Assembly (NCBI GenBank): GCA_035489015.1
Contig: DATHKR010000210.1
Span: 146,145-210,144, forward strand
DNA from: DATFRY01 sp035489015
GTDB lineage: Bacteria > Myxococcota_A > Polyangia > Haliangiales > Haliangiaceae
Direction: 5' to 3'
DNA length: 64,000 nt
Part shown: in pieces, positions 56,983 to 64,000 of the stretch
Layout of the letters: each line of letters begins with the position of its first letter
Position numbering within the stretch: the first letter of the stretch is position 1
Position numbers and translations under genes: made by a program
The notes under the pieces: model-generated
What the model saw: only the letters and a program-made list of their open reading frames with translations
What the model was told of the DNA's origin: nothing
The model's database searches: none

Positions 56983-57639
56983 TTGCACCCCGACCTCTCG
57001 CTCGCGCGCCCGCCCGCGCACGGCCCGCTGCGCGTCCTCATCCTCTCGGACGACCCGCTGGTGTCGGCCGGGCTGGGCAGCATGGTGGAGGAAGGCGGCG
57101 AGGCGATGGCTGTGTCCGATCCGGCCGACGCCGACGTCGCGCTCATCGATCCGGGTCGGCCGGGCCGGGGCGAGCCGGAGCGGGCCGGGCGCGGCCTCGA
57201 GGCCCTCGCCGATCTACCGGTCCCGGCGGTGGTCCTGGTGGGCGACGAGGAGGACGCCGCCCCGGCGCTCGCCGCAGGCGCGCGCGGCGCGGTCCTCCGC
57301 ACGTCGGACCCGGCCAGCCTGTGGGCCGCGCTGATCGCGGCGCGCGCCGGGCTCACCGTGCTCGACGGCAGCTTCGCCGGTCCGGGCGGCGGCCCGGGCG
57401 TCCGGGTGGACGCCGCCAGCCGGGCGGGGGCGGGTCGAGGCGCGGAGCTGACCGCGCGCGAGCGAGAGGTGCTCGCGCTGCTGTCGCGCGGCCTCTCCAA
57501 CAAGCAGATCGCTCAGCGCCTGGACATCAGCGATCACACCGCCAAGTTCCACGTCAACGGCATCCTCGGGAAGCTCGGCGCAGCCACCCGCACCGAGGCG
57601 GTGGTCATCGCGGCGCGCCAGGGCCTGGTCGCGCTCTGA
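56983..57639 (+). CDS. LuxR/NarL-type response regulator with partly degenerate receiver
   Basis: 218 residues. The receiver domain keeps the acidic pocket (LSDDPLVSAGL) and a possible phospho-Asp (LIDPGRPG), but the conserved Thr/Ser is Gly (VVLVGDEED) and the Lys is Arg (AVLRTSDP), so phosphorylation is doubtful. The C-terminal LuxR helix-turn-helix is well formed (LTAREREVLALLSRGLSNKQ). The TTG at 56983 is used because no other start covers the receiver. A TTGACA at 56946-56951 is a possible -35. It is divergent from the two S1C proteases, whose expression it may control, and convergent with the next gene with 1 bp between the stops. Confidence 0.83.
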   Translation: MHPDLSLARPPAHGPLRVLILSDDPLVSAGLGSMVEEGGEAMAVSDPADADVALIDPGRPGRGEPERAGRGLEALADLPVPAVVLVGDEEDAAPALAAGARGAVLRTSDPASLWAALIAARAGLTVLDGSFAGPGGGPGVRVDAASRAGAGRGAELTAREREVLALLSRGLSNKQIAQRLDISDHTAKFHVNGILGKLGAATRTEAVVIAARQGLVAL

Positions 57640-57640
57640 T

Positions 57641-59182
57641 CTACTCGACCATCTCGGTCCCGCCGACGAACTCCTGGGGCAGGATCTCGTCGCCGAGCTG
57701 GTAGAAGACCTGCGCGGCCGGCTCCTCGTCGCAGGCCAGCGCCTGCTGATAGAGCGGGCCCGGCTGCACCTCGCCGATCTCGAGCACCCGGGTCAGCCCG
57801 CCGGCGATCGACTCGAGCGCGGTGCGCGGCTCGCCCTCCACGCACGTCGCGTCGCGCGTGGCGACCGTGATCGGGATCGTGCACTTCGGGTCGGTGAAGC
57901 GAGTCACCACCCGGGCGGTGACCTCGAGCGGGCTCTCGATCGGGAGGCAGCGCTGGTCGCCGTCGGCCGCCGCGACGAACGCACACGCCTGGTCCAGGAC
58001 GGTGTCGATCCACTGGAAGGTCGACACGCGAAGATCGTCGCTGACCATGTCGCGGCGCTGCAGGCGATCGCCGCCGGCCGGCGTCGCCTCGGCGATGACC
58101 TCGGCGAACGAGAACGGCGACACCGTCGCGCCGATCGCGTGGGCGACCGCGGGCGGCGCGATCGGCAGGCAGCCGTCGAGAGTCGACTGGTAGGTGGGAT
58201 CCTCGAGCGGGGCCTCCACCGTCCGCACGCGCTGGCGAAGGGCGCAGCTCCCGCCCGCTGGATCCCCCACGTAGGCCGCGTCCTGGTTGCACTCGCCCAG
58301 CACCGCCACCTCGATCGTCTCGGCGCACAGATCGTCGCTGAACAGCGAGCTGGGGCCGACGTCGATCGGCAGGCAGCGGAGCGAGCCGTCCTCCGACAGC
58401 CGCAGCTGGCAGGTGTGATCGCCCAGCTCGGCGTCGCGCAGCGGGGCGAGCACGTCGCAGAAGCGAGCGCCGTCGTCGCCGTCGACCTGGCGCACGCCGA
58501 ACCTGCTGCCGTCGCTGTAGGACTCGGTCCCGGCCACGAAGCTATCCGGCGCCAGCTCCTCGCCGATCGCGAAGAAGTCGGCCACCGGCGGGGTGATCGC
58601 GGTGCACCCGGTGTTGTCGCGCAGGAAGATGGGAGTCTTCGGCGGAATCGTCACGCGCTCGCCGAGGGTGTAGAAGGTCGACGTCGGCTGCGCGCAGGCG
58701 TCGGTGGGGGCGACCACCTCGCGCGCGTAAGCCGGCTCCGGAACGCCGGCCGGCGCGTTCAGCTGCGCGATCGGCGCGGTGCAGTCGACGTCGGTGTAGC
58801 GCACCACCGCGTCGGCGAACGGCGAGCCATCGACGATCGGGAGGCAGCGGAGGCTGCCGTCGCCGGCGGGGCCGAACCGGCAGCCCTCGACGAAGTCGGT
58901 GTCGAGCAGGCGGACGAACTCGGAGGTCCCGTCGCCGTGCTGGCGCAGGACCTGGCGCAGACGGGTGCCGCTCGCCCCCTCGCAGCTCGACTGGATCGGG
59001 TCGGGCCCGGCGTCCGGCTCGGGGGCGGCGTCCGCGATGGTGCCCGCGTCCGGATCGGCGTCCGGGGAATCGGAGCCGCACCCGATCGGCGCGGCGCACG
59101 CCGCAGCACAGAGGAGAGCCCGCAGGGTCGGCCGGAGATGGGCCGGCAGCCACCTGCGCGCGACAGCCGCGGGGGTGTACAT
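57641..59182 (-). CDS. Secreted lipoprotein with Cys-Leu-Pro repeats
   Basis: 513 residues. Lipobox around Cys35 (APIGCGSD), then an Asp/Ala/Pro linker. The mature protein contains at least three copies of a module of about 130 residues: GSLRCLPIVDGSPF, GSLRCLPIDVGPSS and GDQRCLPIESPLEV, each followed by a paired cysteine about 15-20 residues on (for example YTDVDCTAPI, FTDPKCTIPI). The conserved cysteines probably form disulfides. This style of repeat is known to me from several myxobacterial surface proteins of unknown role. Stop 1 bp from the LuxR gene; the upstream neighbour is the VanX-like gene. Confidence 0.8.
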   Translation of the reverse strand: MYTPAAVARRWLPAHLRPTLRALLCAAACAAPIGCGSDSPDADPDAGTIADAAPEPDAGPDPIQSSCEGASGTRLRQVLRQHGDGTSEFVRLLDTDFVEGCRFGPAGDGSLRCLPIVDGSPFADAVVRYTDVDCTAPIAQLNAPAGVPEPAYAREVVAPTDACAQPTSTFYTLGERVTIPPKTPIFLRDNTGCTAITPPVADFFAIGEELAPDSFVAGTESYSDGSRFGVRQVDGDDGARFCDVLAPLRDAELGDHTCQLRLSEDGSLRCLPIDVGPSSLFSDDLCAETIEVAVLGECNQDAAYVGDPAGGSCALRQRVRTVEAPLEDPTYQSTLDGCLPIAPPAVAHAIGATVSPFSFAEVIAEATPAGGDRLQRRDMVSDDLRVSTFQWIDTVLDQACAFVAAADGDQRCLPIESPLEVTARVVTRFTDPKCTIPITVATRDATCVEGEPRTALESIAGGLTRVLEIGEVQPGPLYQQALACDEEPAAQVFYQLGDEILPQEFVGGTEMVE

Positions 59183-59187
59183 CGCGC

Positions 59188-59991
59188 TCAGGGTACCGCG
59201 GATGCCGCGCCCGCGTCATGTGCGGGACCGGTCGCAGCCGGCGCCGCGTCGAGCGGCTGGTCCGACAGCGGATAGCGTTTCCAGCCCGGCGCATCGAAGT
59301 GCCACCACTCGGTGGCGAGCGGCTCGAAGCCCTCCGCGACCAGCGCCTGCTCGAGCAGCGCGGCGTTGCGGCGCGCGACGCGCGACACGTCGGCGCTGTC
59401 CCGGTGAGCGCGGGACGAGAAGTCGTCGTGGTCGGTCGGCATCTCGACCGCCGCGCCGTCGGCGGCGACCAGGGTCACGTCGATGGCGGCGCCGCGGTTG
59501 TGCTTGGAGCCCTCCACCGGGGTCCCGTCGGCGGCCGCGACCGGGCGCGCGACGTAGCGCGGGTCGTGCACGAGCTTCCACAGCCGCTGCTGGAAGGCGA
59601 ACGGGCGATAGCAGTCCCACATCTGTAGACCGAGACCGCTGGCGGCGAGGCGCTTCTGGGCGCGCGCGAGGCGCTCGGCGGCGTCGCGACGGAGCAGGCA
59701 GCGGGCGACCGGGTAGAAGGCGACGCCGGTGAAGTTGCGTGTGGTCGCGTAGCGCATGTCGACGCGGATGGTCGGATCGATCGACGAGATGTCGACCAGG
59801 TCGGACGGCGAGCCCGGTCGGTCGTCCGCCGCGGTGGGCGGGGCCGTCGCCGGGGCCGGCGCGCTCGCCGCCGCTCGCGAACCGGGCGACGGATCGGACC
59901 GCGGCGCGGGGTCGGACCTGCCCGACCCGGTCTCCGATCGCGAGCAGCTCGCCAGCGCGCAGAGGACACAGAGTCGAAGCGCGGTCGGCAC
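59188..59991 (-). CDS. VanX/DdpX-like D-Ala-D-Ala dipeptidase lipoprotein
   Basis: 267 residues. A lipobox LASC puts a lipidated Cys at 16. After a Pro/Ala linker the M15D dipeptidase domain follows: Arg129 (WDCYRP), the zinc ligands His164 and Asp171 (SKHNRGAAID), the catalytic Glu228 and third zinc ligand His231 (EWWHF). VanX hydrolyses D-Ala-D-Ala; in non-resistant bacteria the relatives recycle the dipeptide. The GTG start at 59991 is chosen because it places the signal peptide; the longer frame has no signal. It is not accompanied by vanHA-type genes, so recycling rather than glycopeptide resistance is likely. Confidence 0.85.
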   Translation of the reverse strand: MPTALRLCVLCALASCSRSETGSGRSDPAPRSDPSPGSRAAASAPAPATAPPTAADDRPGSPSDLVDISSIDPTIRVDMRYATTRNFTGVAFYPVARCLLRRDAAERLARAQKRLAASGLGLQMWDCYRPFAFQQRLWKLVHDPRYVARPVAAADGTPVEGSKHNRGAAIDVTLVAADGAAVEMPTDHDDFSSRAHRDSADVSRVARRNAALLEQALVAEGFEPLATEWWHFDAPGWKRYPLSDQPLDAAPAATGPAHDAGAASAVP

Positions 59992-60047
59992 CGAGCGCAG
60001 CCTACACCGGCCGCGCCCGGCGGATCGACGCCGGCGGACTCCCGGGA

Positions 60048-60737
60048 TCAGCAGCTCGGGCAGAGATCGAAAATGAAGCCGCCGAGCAGCGGCAGCCGGA
60101 GCGAGAGGCCGGCGGTGGCGACGAACGCGGTGCTCTGCTCCGCGGTCCACTGGGCGCCCGACTCGACGAACAGGCCGAGCCCGACGGCGCCGCGGGCGAA
60201 GCCGGCCCCACCGCCGCAGCCGCTGGAGAAGGTGCCGCCGCCCTGCCCGGTCGAGAACACCTCCCAGGCGACGCGCCCGAACGCGCCGGCGGTCGCGTGC
60301 CGGCCATCCGGTGTCTGCCGGGCGAGCAGCTCACCGCGCGCCCCCAGCCACGCGCGATGCCCGCGCCCGCGGTCGACGGTGTGAGCGACTTCGAGGTAGC
60401 CGCCGTGCGCGTCGGCGTGGTCGATGTCCGCGCCGTCCGCGCCGTTCACGTCGCCGGGTCCGCCGGCGCGCCGCGAGACGGCCTCGCCCGAGCTGGACGC
60501 GGCGCCGAAGCGCTCGAACACGTAGCCGGCGCCGACGTCGAGCGGGACGTCGCGCCGGAGCGTGGCGCTGGCCAGGTGGACGCCGGTCGAGAACCGAAAC
60601 CCGCTGGCCAGCTGTCCGCCGTCGGTGATCACCGTGGAGCCCAGATCGGTGCGGCTGGGCGGGAGGAGCCCGGCGGCGCATCCGGCAGACGAGAGGACGG
60701 CGGCGGCGGCGAGAGCGACCAGGGCGGTGCGGGGCAC
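60048..60737 (-). CDS. Small lipoprotein with beta-barrel-like sequence
   Basis: 229 residues. Signal peptide with lipobox SAGC (Cys20), then alternating polar/hydrophobic stretches (FRFSTGVHLASATLRRDVPL, GGYLEVAHTVDRGRGHRAWL, GRVAWEVFSTGQGGGTFSSG) and a Gly-rich middle, ending in FDLCPSC with two cysteines. It could be a small outer-membrane-associated protein. The GTG start at 60737 gives the signal peptide. No family recognised. It lies between the VanX-like gene and a 300-bp gap. Confidence 0.68.
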   Translation of the reverse strand: MPRTALVALAAAAVLSSAGCAAGLLPPSRTDLGSTVITDGGQLASGFRFSTGVHLASATLRRDVPLDVGAGYVFERFGAASSSGEAVSRRAGGPGDVNGADGADIDHADAHGGYLEVAHTVDRGRGHRAWLGARGELLARQTPDGRHATAGAFGRVAWEVFSTGQGGGTFSSGCGGGAGFARGAVGLGLFVESGAQWTAEQSTAFVATAGLSLRLPLLGGFIFDLCPSC

Positions 60738-61037
60738 GGTCGCTCACGAAGCAACTCTCGCACCAGCGGGGAACGGAACCGGAACAGGTGGTTGTGCGCC
60801 ACCTCGACCGGGAGCCGCGCGAACCGCGCCGACCTGTGAAAGCGCGCAACGCCGTCCTGTGGTGCGGGCGTCACGCCGTGGCGCGGCCGGGACGGCCTCC
60901 GCGCGGCGCCGACGTCGCGCGGACCGCGCCGACCGCGCCGACCGCGCCGGGCCGCTCCACTCGCAACCATCGCCGTGGAGCGGCCCTCGACTCCTCTCAC
61001 CTCATCTCATCTCATCTTCATGTCGATACCCGTCGCG
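60738..61037. other. 300-bp gene-free stretch with short tandem repeats and a long hairpin
   Basis: No gene is supported. It contains three exact 9-bp units GACCGCGCC at 60922-60948, a large inverted repeat at 60950-60985 (listed separately), and three CTCAT repeats at 61001-61015. A minus-strand frame through it encodes a patch (ARLPVEVAHNHLFRFRSPLV) that looks somewhat protein-like and could be a decayed gene remnant, but it runs into the start of the downstream lipoprotein gene and has no good start. Confidence 0.5.
60950..60985 (-). terminator. Terminator-like hairpin after the VIT/VWA gene
   Basis: GGCCGCTCCAC (60950-60960) pairs perfectly with GTGGAGCGGCC (60975-60985), an 11-bp stem with a 14-nt loop. 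It lies 53 bp past the stop of the VIT/VWA gene. There is no T-tract. Confidence 0.5.
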
Positions 61038-63707
61038 TCACTTCCAGAAGTCCGGCCGCGCGCGCGGCGTCGGCACCCCGCCCGCGATGGCGGCGATCAC
61101 CTCGCCGAGCGCGGCCTCGACCTCGACCAGCGCGCGGTCGATCGCGGCCAGCTCGGCGTTCGCGGCGACCAGGCCGCGCAGCGCCTGGCGAGCTCGCTCG
61201 AGCCGCGCGAACCCGCCGCCGTGTCCAGCCGCGGCCAGGACCGGCGCCATCGTGTCGAGCTCGTGCAGGGTGATCTGCGCCAGCATCGCCGACGGTCGGC
61301 CGGACCGGAGCGCCAGTCGCTCGGCCAGCGCGCGGGCCCAGCCGACCAGGTCGGGGGGCTGCCGCAGATCCGCGGTCGGCGCCGCCGCCGCGTCCATCAT
61401 GCGATCGGCTGGCTTGCGGTCGGCTGGCCCGGGTAGCTCCACGTCGCGAGGCGACGGCACGTCGGCGAATTCCTCGGCGCGCGCCTCGTCGTCGCCTTCC
61501 GCGCCGCGCGGCGCATCGAGGTCGGGCTCCCACTCCGCCTGGTTGTGCAGGCTCTCCGACGCGGGCGCGGGCGCCGGTGCGTACTCGGCCTCCTTCGCCC
61601 GGGCCAGCTCCTTCCGTGGGGCCTTCGTCGCCGGGGGCGCCGCCGCGTACCCCGCGGAGGGCCGCGCGACGCCTGGCGCCGCCATGGTGGCCCGCGCGGC
61701 GGTCAGCCGCATCGCCCCGCCCGGCGCCGCCATCCGCTGCCGGCGCGAGCCACCGCCCGCACCGCCGCGCGACTTGGCCTGGTCGAGCTTGTCGCCGGCG
61801 CCGAGCATGTCCCAGCCGGAAGCCGGCTCGACCGGCTGCACCGCGCGGTGCTGCTCGCCGCCCGGGTTGACCCGCTCGGTGCGATCGACCGCCAGGAACG
61901 CGGTGAAGCGCGACAGCACCGAGAAGCGCACCGACAGGTCGATGATCCGGCGCATGAGCGCGTCGGCCGCGGTGTCGCCGATCGCGTAGCGGTCCTCCAG
62001 CTCGCGGATGATCGCCCGCGCCCACAGCGCGGCCACCTCGCTGCCTCCGGCCACCACCGCCGGCACTCGCTCGGACCACGCGGCGCCTGCCGCGTCCATC
62101 CCGCGCACGCGGACGGCGCACTCACCGCCGGTGCGGCGCACGCGCCCGCGCACCACGACCGGCGCGCCGGCCAGGAGGTCGGGCAACCGGCGCGGCGCGA
62201 CCGAGTCGGGCTCGATCTCCAGCCCCTGCCCCTCGAGCGACAGCTCGGTCACCACCGGCGATCCGATCTGCCGGTGGACGCGGTCCATCACCTCGTCGAG
62301 CCGGTCCTCCGACTCGACCAGCTCGCTGGCGCCGCCGCCCAGGCCGGACAGCCGGCGCAGGAACCCGGCGTTGACCGCACGGTCGACCCCGAGCGCGAAC
62401 ACCCGCCGCCCGCGCAGGCGCGGGGCCAGCTCGCGCAGGATCTGGTCCTCGTTGCCGATCTGCCCGTCGGTGACCAGCACCAGGATGCGGTCGCGGTCGC
62501 GATAGCCGCCGCCCAGCAGATCGGCCGCGCGCAGGAGCGGCGCCGCCATCTCGGTGCCGCCGCGCGCCTCCAGCCCGGCCAGGAACTCGACCGCGCGGAA
62601 CCGGTTGCGGTCACTGGCCGGGGTCAGCGCATCGGCCGCCAGCGCGGCCGGCGCGTCGATGACGTCGTCGAACGCGAGCACCGCGAACCGGTCGCTCTCG
62701 CCCAGCGAGTCCACGATGCGGGCCGCCGCGCGGCGGGCCGCGATCATCTTCCACCCGCCCATGCTGCCGGAGCGGTCGAGGACCAGCACCACGTCGCGCG
62801 GCAGCGCGCCGGTAGCGCCGGTCTCGGGCGGCAGGATGGTCAGGACGAAGCTCTCCTCGCCGCCGCCCGCGTCGCGGGCCAGGCGCAGGCTGGTCCGCAC
62901 TGCGCCGTCGCCGAGCGAGTAGCGCAGCACGAAGTCGCGGTCGAGCCGCTCGGCGCTGCCCAGCTCGATCGTGCGCTGACCGCCCTCGCCGGCGGTCTCC
63001 ATCACGGCGTGCAGGCTGGAGCGCAGCCGGCTGATCGGCAGGCCGGCCGGATCGACGTCGACCCGCAGGCGCAGGCGGACCGGGTTGGGGTAGCCGGGCA
63101 GGAGCACCGGCGGCGTGATGCGCGACGCGTCCGGAACCGCGTCGGTGTCGCTGACCACGCCCTCGCCCACGCTCTCGCCCGACAGCGGGGTGCCCGGGAT
63201 GTAGCGCGGCGCGACCACCAGCGGGAAGCGGAAGGTGGCCTCGTTGCGGTCGATCGAGAGCGCGCCGACCAGGTCGATGTGAACCTCGGCCCGCTGGCCC
63301 GGCATGAGGTTGCCGACCCGCACGGTGAACACGTCGGGCCGCTCCTCCTCGGCGATCGCCGCGCGATGCCCGGCGCGGATGGCGTCGTCGTACGCGGCGC
63401 GCGCCTGGCCGCGCTCCTGGATGACCCCCTCGATCACGCGCTCGCCCACGCGCAGGCGGAAGCGCGTCACCGCGGCGCGGTCGGGCAGCGGGAAGATGTA
63501 GGTGGCCTCGATCGGCTGGGCCAGGCTGTTGGCGAAGGTCTGGCGCAGCTCGACCCTGACGTCGAGCCCGACCGCGCGCGCGTGCACATCCATGGCCTCG
63601 AGCGGCAGGTGGCCGCGGGCGGTGGCGAGCGAGCCGAAGCAGGCATCCGCGTCGCGCGGCAGCCGCTCCAGCTCGGCGGGGGTCATGAGATCGAGTGCGT
63701 GGGTCAT
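61038..63707 (-). CDS. VIT- and von Willebrand factor A-domain protein
   Basis: 889 residues. Residues about 30-150 form a VIT (vault/inter-alpha-trypsin) domain (VDVRVELRQTFANSLAQPIE style; TYIFPLPDRAAVTRFRLRVG; GHRAAIAEEERPDVFTVRVG). A VWA domain follows with an intact MIDAS: DRSGSM (about 311-316), a Thr in GGTEMAAPLL and the Asp of LVTDGQIGNEDQ. A long C-terminal part is Ala/Arg/Glu-rich and disordered. No signal peptide is visible, so it may act in the cytoplasm or be secreted by another route. Bacterial VIT-VWA proteins have no settled role; metal-dependent binding to a partner is expected. Its ATG overlaps the stop of the upstream gene (ATGA). Confidence 0.88.
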   Translation of the reverse strand: MTHALDLMTPAELERLPRDADACFGSLATARGHLPLEAMDVHARAVGLDVRVELRQTFANSLAQPIEATYIFPLPDRAAVTRFRLRVGERVIEGVIQERGQARAAYDDAIRAGHRAAIAEEERPDVFTVRVGNLMPGQRAEVHIDLVGALSIDRNEATFRFPLVVAPRYIPGTPLSGESVGEGVVSDTDAVPDASRITPPVLLPGYPNPVRLRLRVDVDPAGLPISRLRSSLHAVMETAGEGGQRTIELGSAERLDRDFVLRYSLGDGAVRTSLRLARDAGGGEESFVLTILPPETGATGALPRDVVLVLDRSGSMGGWKMIAARRAAARIVDSLGESDRFAVLAFDDVIDAPAALAADALTPASDRNRFRAVEFLAGLEARGGTEMAAPLLRAADLLGGGYRDRDRILVLVTDGQIGNEDQILRELAPRLRGRRVFALGVDRAVNAGFLRRLSGLGGGASELVESEDRLDEVMDRVHRQIGSPVVTELSLEGQGLEIEPDSVAPRRLPDLLAGAPVVVRGRVRRTGGECAVRVRGMDAAGAAWSERVPAVVAGGSEVAALWARAIIRELEDRYAIGDTAADALMRRIIDLSVRFSVLSRFTAFLAVDRTERVNPGGEQHRAVQPVEPASGWDMLGAGDKLDQAKSRGGAGGGSRRQRMAAPGGAMRLTAARATMAAPGVARPSAGYAAAPPATKAPRKELARAKEAEYAPAPAPASESLHNQAEWEPDLDAPRGAEGDDEARAEEFADVPSPRDVELPGPADRKPADRMMDAAAAPTADLRQPPDLVGWARALAERLALRSGRPSAMLAQITLHELDTMAPVLAAAGHGGGFARLERARQALRGLVAANAELAAIDRALVEVEAALGEVIAAIAGGVPTPRARPDFWK

Positions 63708-64000
63708 TCTTCTGTCTCCTCTTGCTCGTGGGCATCGCCGGTCAGGCCATGTCGGCGCAGCGCGTCCAGGAGCGGCGCCGCAGCGCGGGCGAGCTCGCCT
63801 GGATCGATCGACGCGCCGCCCGGCAGGTGCGCGCCGCCCGGTCCGGCGGCTTCGATGACCAGACTGACCCCGGGGGCGAGGTCGATCTTGGCCATCGTCG
63901 TGAACGTCACGGTCGCGCGAGTCGGCGCGGCCGGTCGAGGGTCGAGCGGGACGGCGGCCGCGCGGGCCACCGATGGTGCGGGCGCGGCGGCCCAGAAGCG
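63704..64000 (-). CDS. C-terminal part of an unidentified protein, cut by the window end
   Basis: The minus-strand frame is open from the window edge (starting RFWAAAPAPSVARAAAVPLD) to the stop at 63704, which overlaps the VIT/VWA start (ATGA). The readable part has an Ala/Pro-rich stretch, then a beta-like segment (TVTFTTMAKIDLAPGVSLVI) and a helical, acidic end (LLDALRRHGLTGDAHEQEET). An internal ATG at 63895 could make a separate 63-residue protein. No family is recognised. Co-translation with the VIT/VWA protein suggests it is a partner or regulator. Confidence 0.6.
   Translation of the reverse strand, partial: RFWAAAPAPSVARAAAVPLDPRPAAPTRATVTFTTMAKIDLAPGVSLVIEAAGPGGAHLPGGASIDPGELARAAAPLLDALRRHGLTGDAHEQEETEE

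Noticed and set aside
59188..59991. VanX-like gene as part of a glycopeptide-resistance cluster.
   Set aside because: No vanH, vanA-type ligase or vanRS genes are adjacent; the lipoprotein form fits dipeptide recycling better.
60629..61000. Minus-strand frame with a protein-like patch (ARLPVEVAHNHLFRFRSPLV).
   Set aside because: No credible start, ends inside the next gene in another frame, and the rest is low complexity; at best a decayed remnant.

Overview
The window is a GC-rich (roughly 70% by eye), densely packed bacterial chromosome segment. GTG and TTG starts are common, as are ATGA/GTGA stop-start overlaps. The organism is most likely a myxobacterium or close relative (Myxococcota/Polyangia, formerly Deltaproteobacteria). 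Reasons: many exported lipoproteins with Asp/Ala/Pro-rich linkers, a secreted protein with Cys-Leu-Pro repeats, a PilZ protein, a small ribbon-helix-helix protein of a type I associate with this group, a RpoD with a long Lys/Ala-rich N-terminus beside a second RpoD-like sigma, and degenerate NtrC- and NarL-type regulators. No phage, transposon, CRISPR array or plasmid gene was recognised; this looks like core chromosome.

Layout. 1-3.7 kb (minus): a membrane protein, an outer-membrane-type protein and a CPBP protease in overlapping order. 3.7-12.4 kb (mostly plus): class I aldolase, a GspE-N-like protein, the macromolecular-synthesis pair dnaG-rpoD, tRNA(CAU), a coiled-coil zinc-ribbon protein and RNase P RNA. 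12.4-13.7 kb (minus): a GtrA/GT2 lipid-sugar pair. 14-17 kb (plus): a PPC-domain (DUF296) protein translationally coupled to typA/bipA. 17-19 kb: a DksA/TraR-type zinc finger divergent from a second RpoD-like sigma factor, separated by a hairpin-rich leader. 19.2-30.6 kb (minus): a complex I operon in the order nuoE-F-J-K-L-M-N, followed by malQ and then a 7Fe ferredoxin, behind a near-consensus promoter. nuoG, nuoH and nuoI are absent from it. 30.6-38.2 kb: HEAT-like lipoprotein, PlsC acyltransferase, lipoprotein, a dus-Fis-like pair, mobA, a degenerate M24 protein and an inositol-monophosphatase-family protein. 38.2-43 kb: an Mpl-GNAT fusion, a PilZ protein, a DUF1338 protein and a metallophosphoesterase. 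43-53 kb (plus): recC-recB-recD with overlapping or closely coupled junctions. 53-64 kb: small RHH protein, metallo-beta-lactamase lipoprotein, two overlapping S1C proteases divergent from a NarL-like regulator, a repeat lipoprotein, a VanX-like dipeptidase, a small lipoprotein and a VIT/VWA protein.

Functional themes. Information processing (dnaG, rpoD, rnpB, tRNA, typA, dus, recBCD), respiration (complex I with ferredoxin), envelope biology (Mpl, VanX-like, GtrA/GT2, lipoproteins) and regulation. The most unusual feature is the complex I operon. NuoJ carries a predicted cleavable signal peptide and linker, NuoL ends in a PKD-like domain and NuoM ends in a long Pro/Ala tail; all three additions would be expected on the periplasmic side. 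Other notable points are the Mpl-GNAT fusion, a RecD with a collagen-like repeat linker of about 320 residues, a Fis-type regulator downstream of dus whose AAA+ domain has lost its catalytic residues, and an exported M24 pseudo-peptidase. All assignments come from reading the sequence and remembered family motifs; no database search was run.
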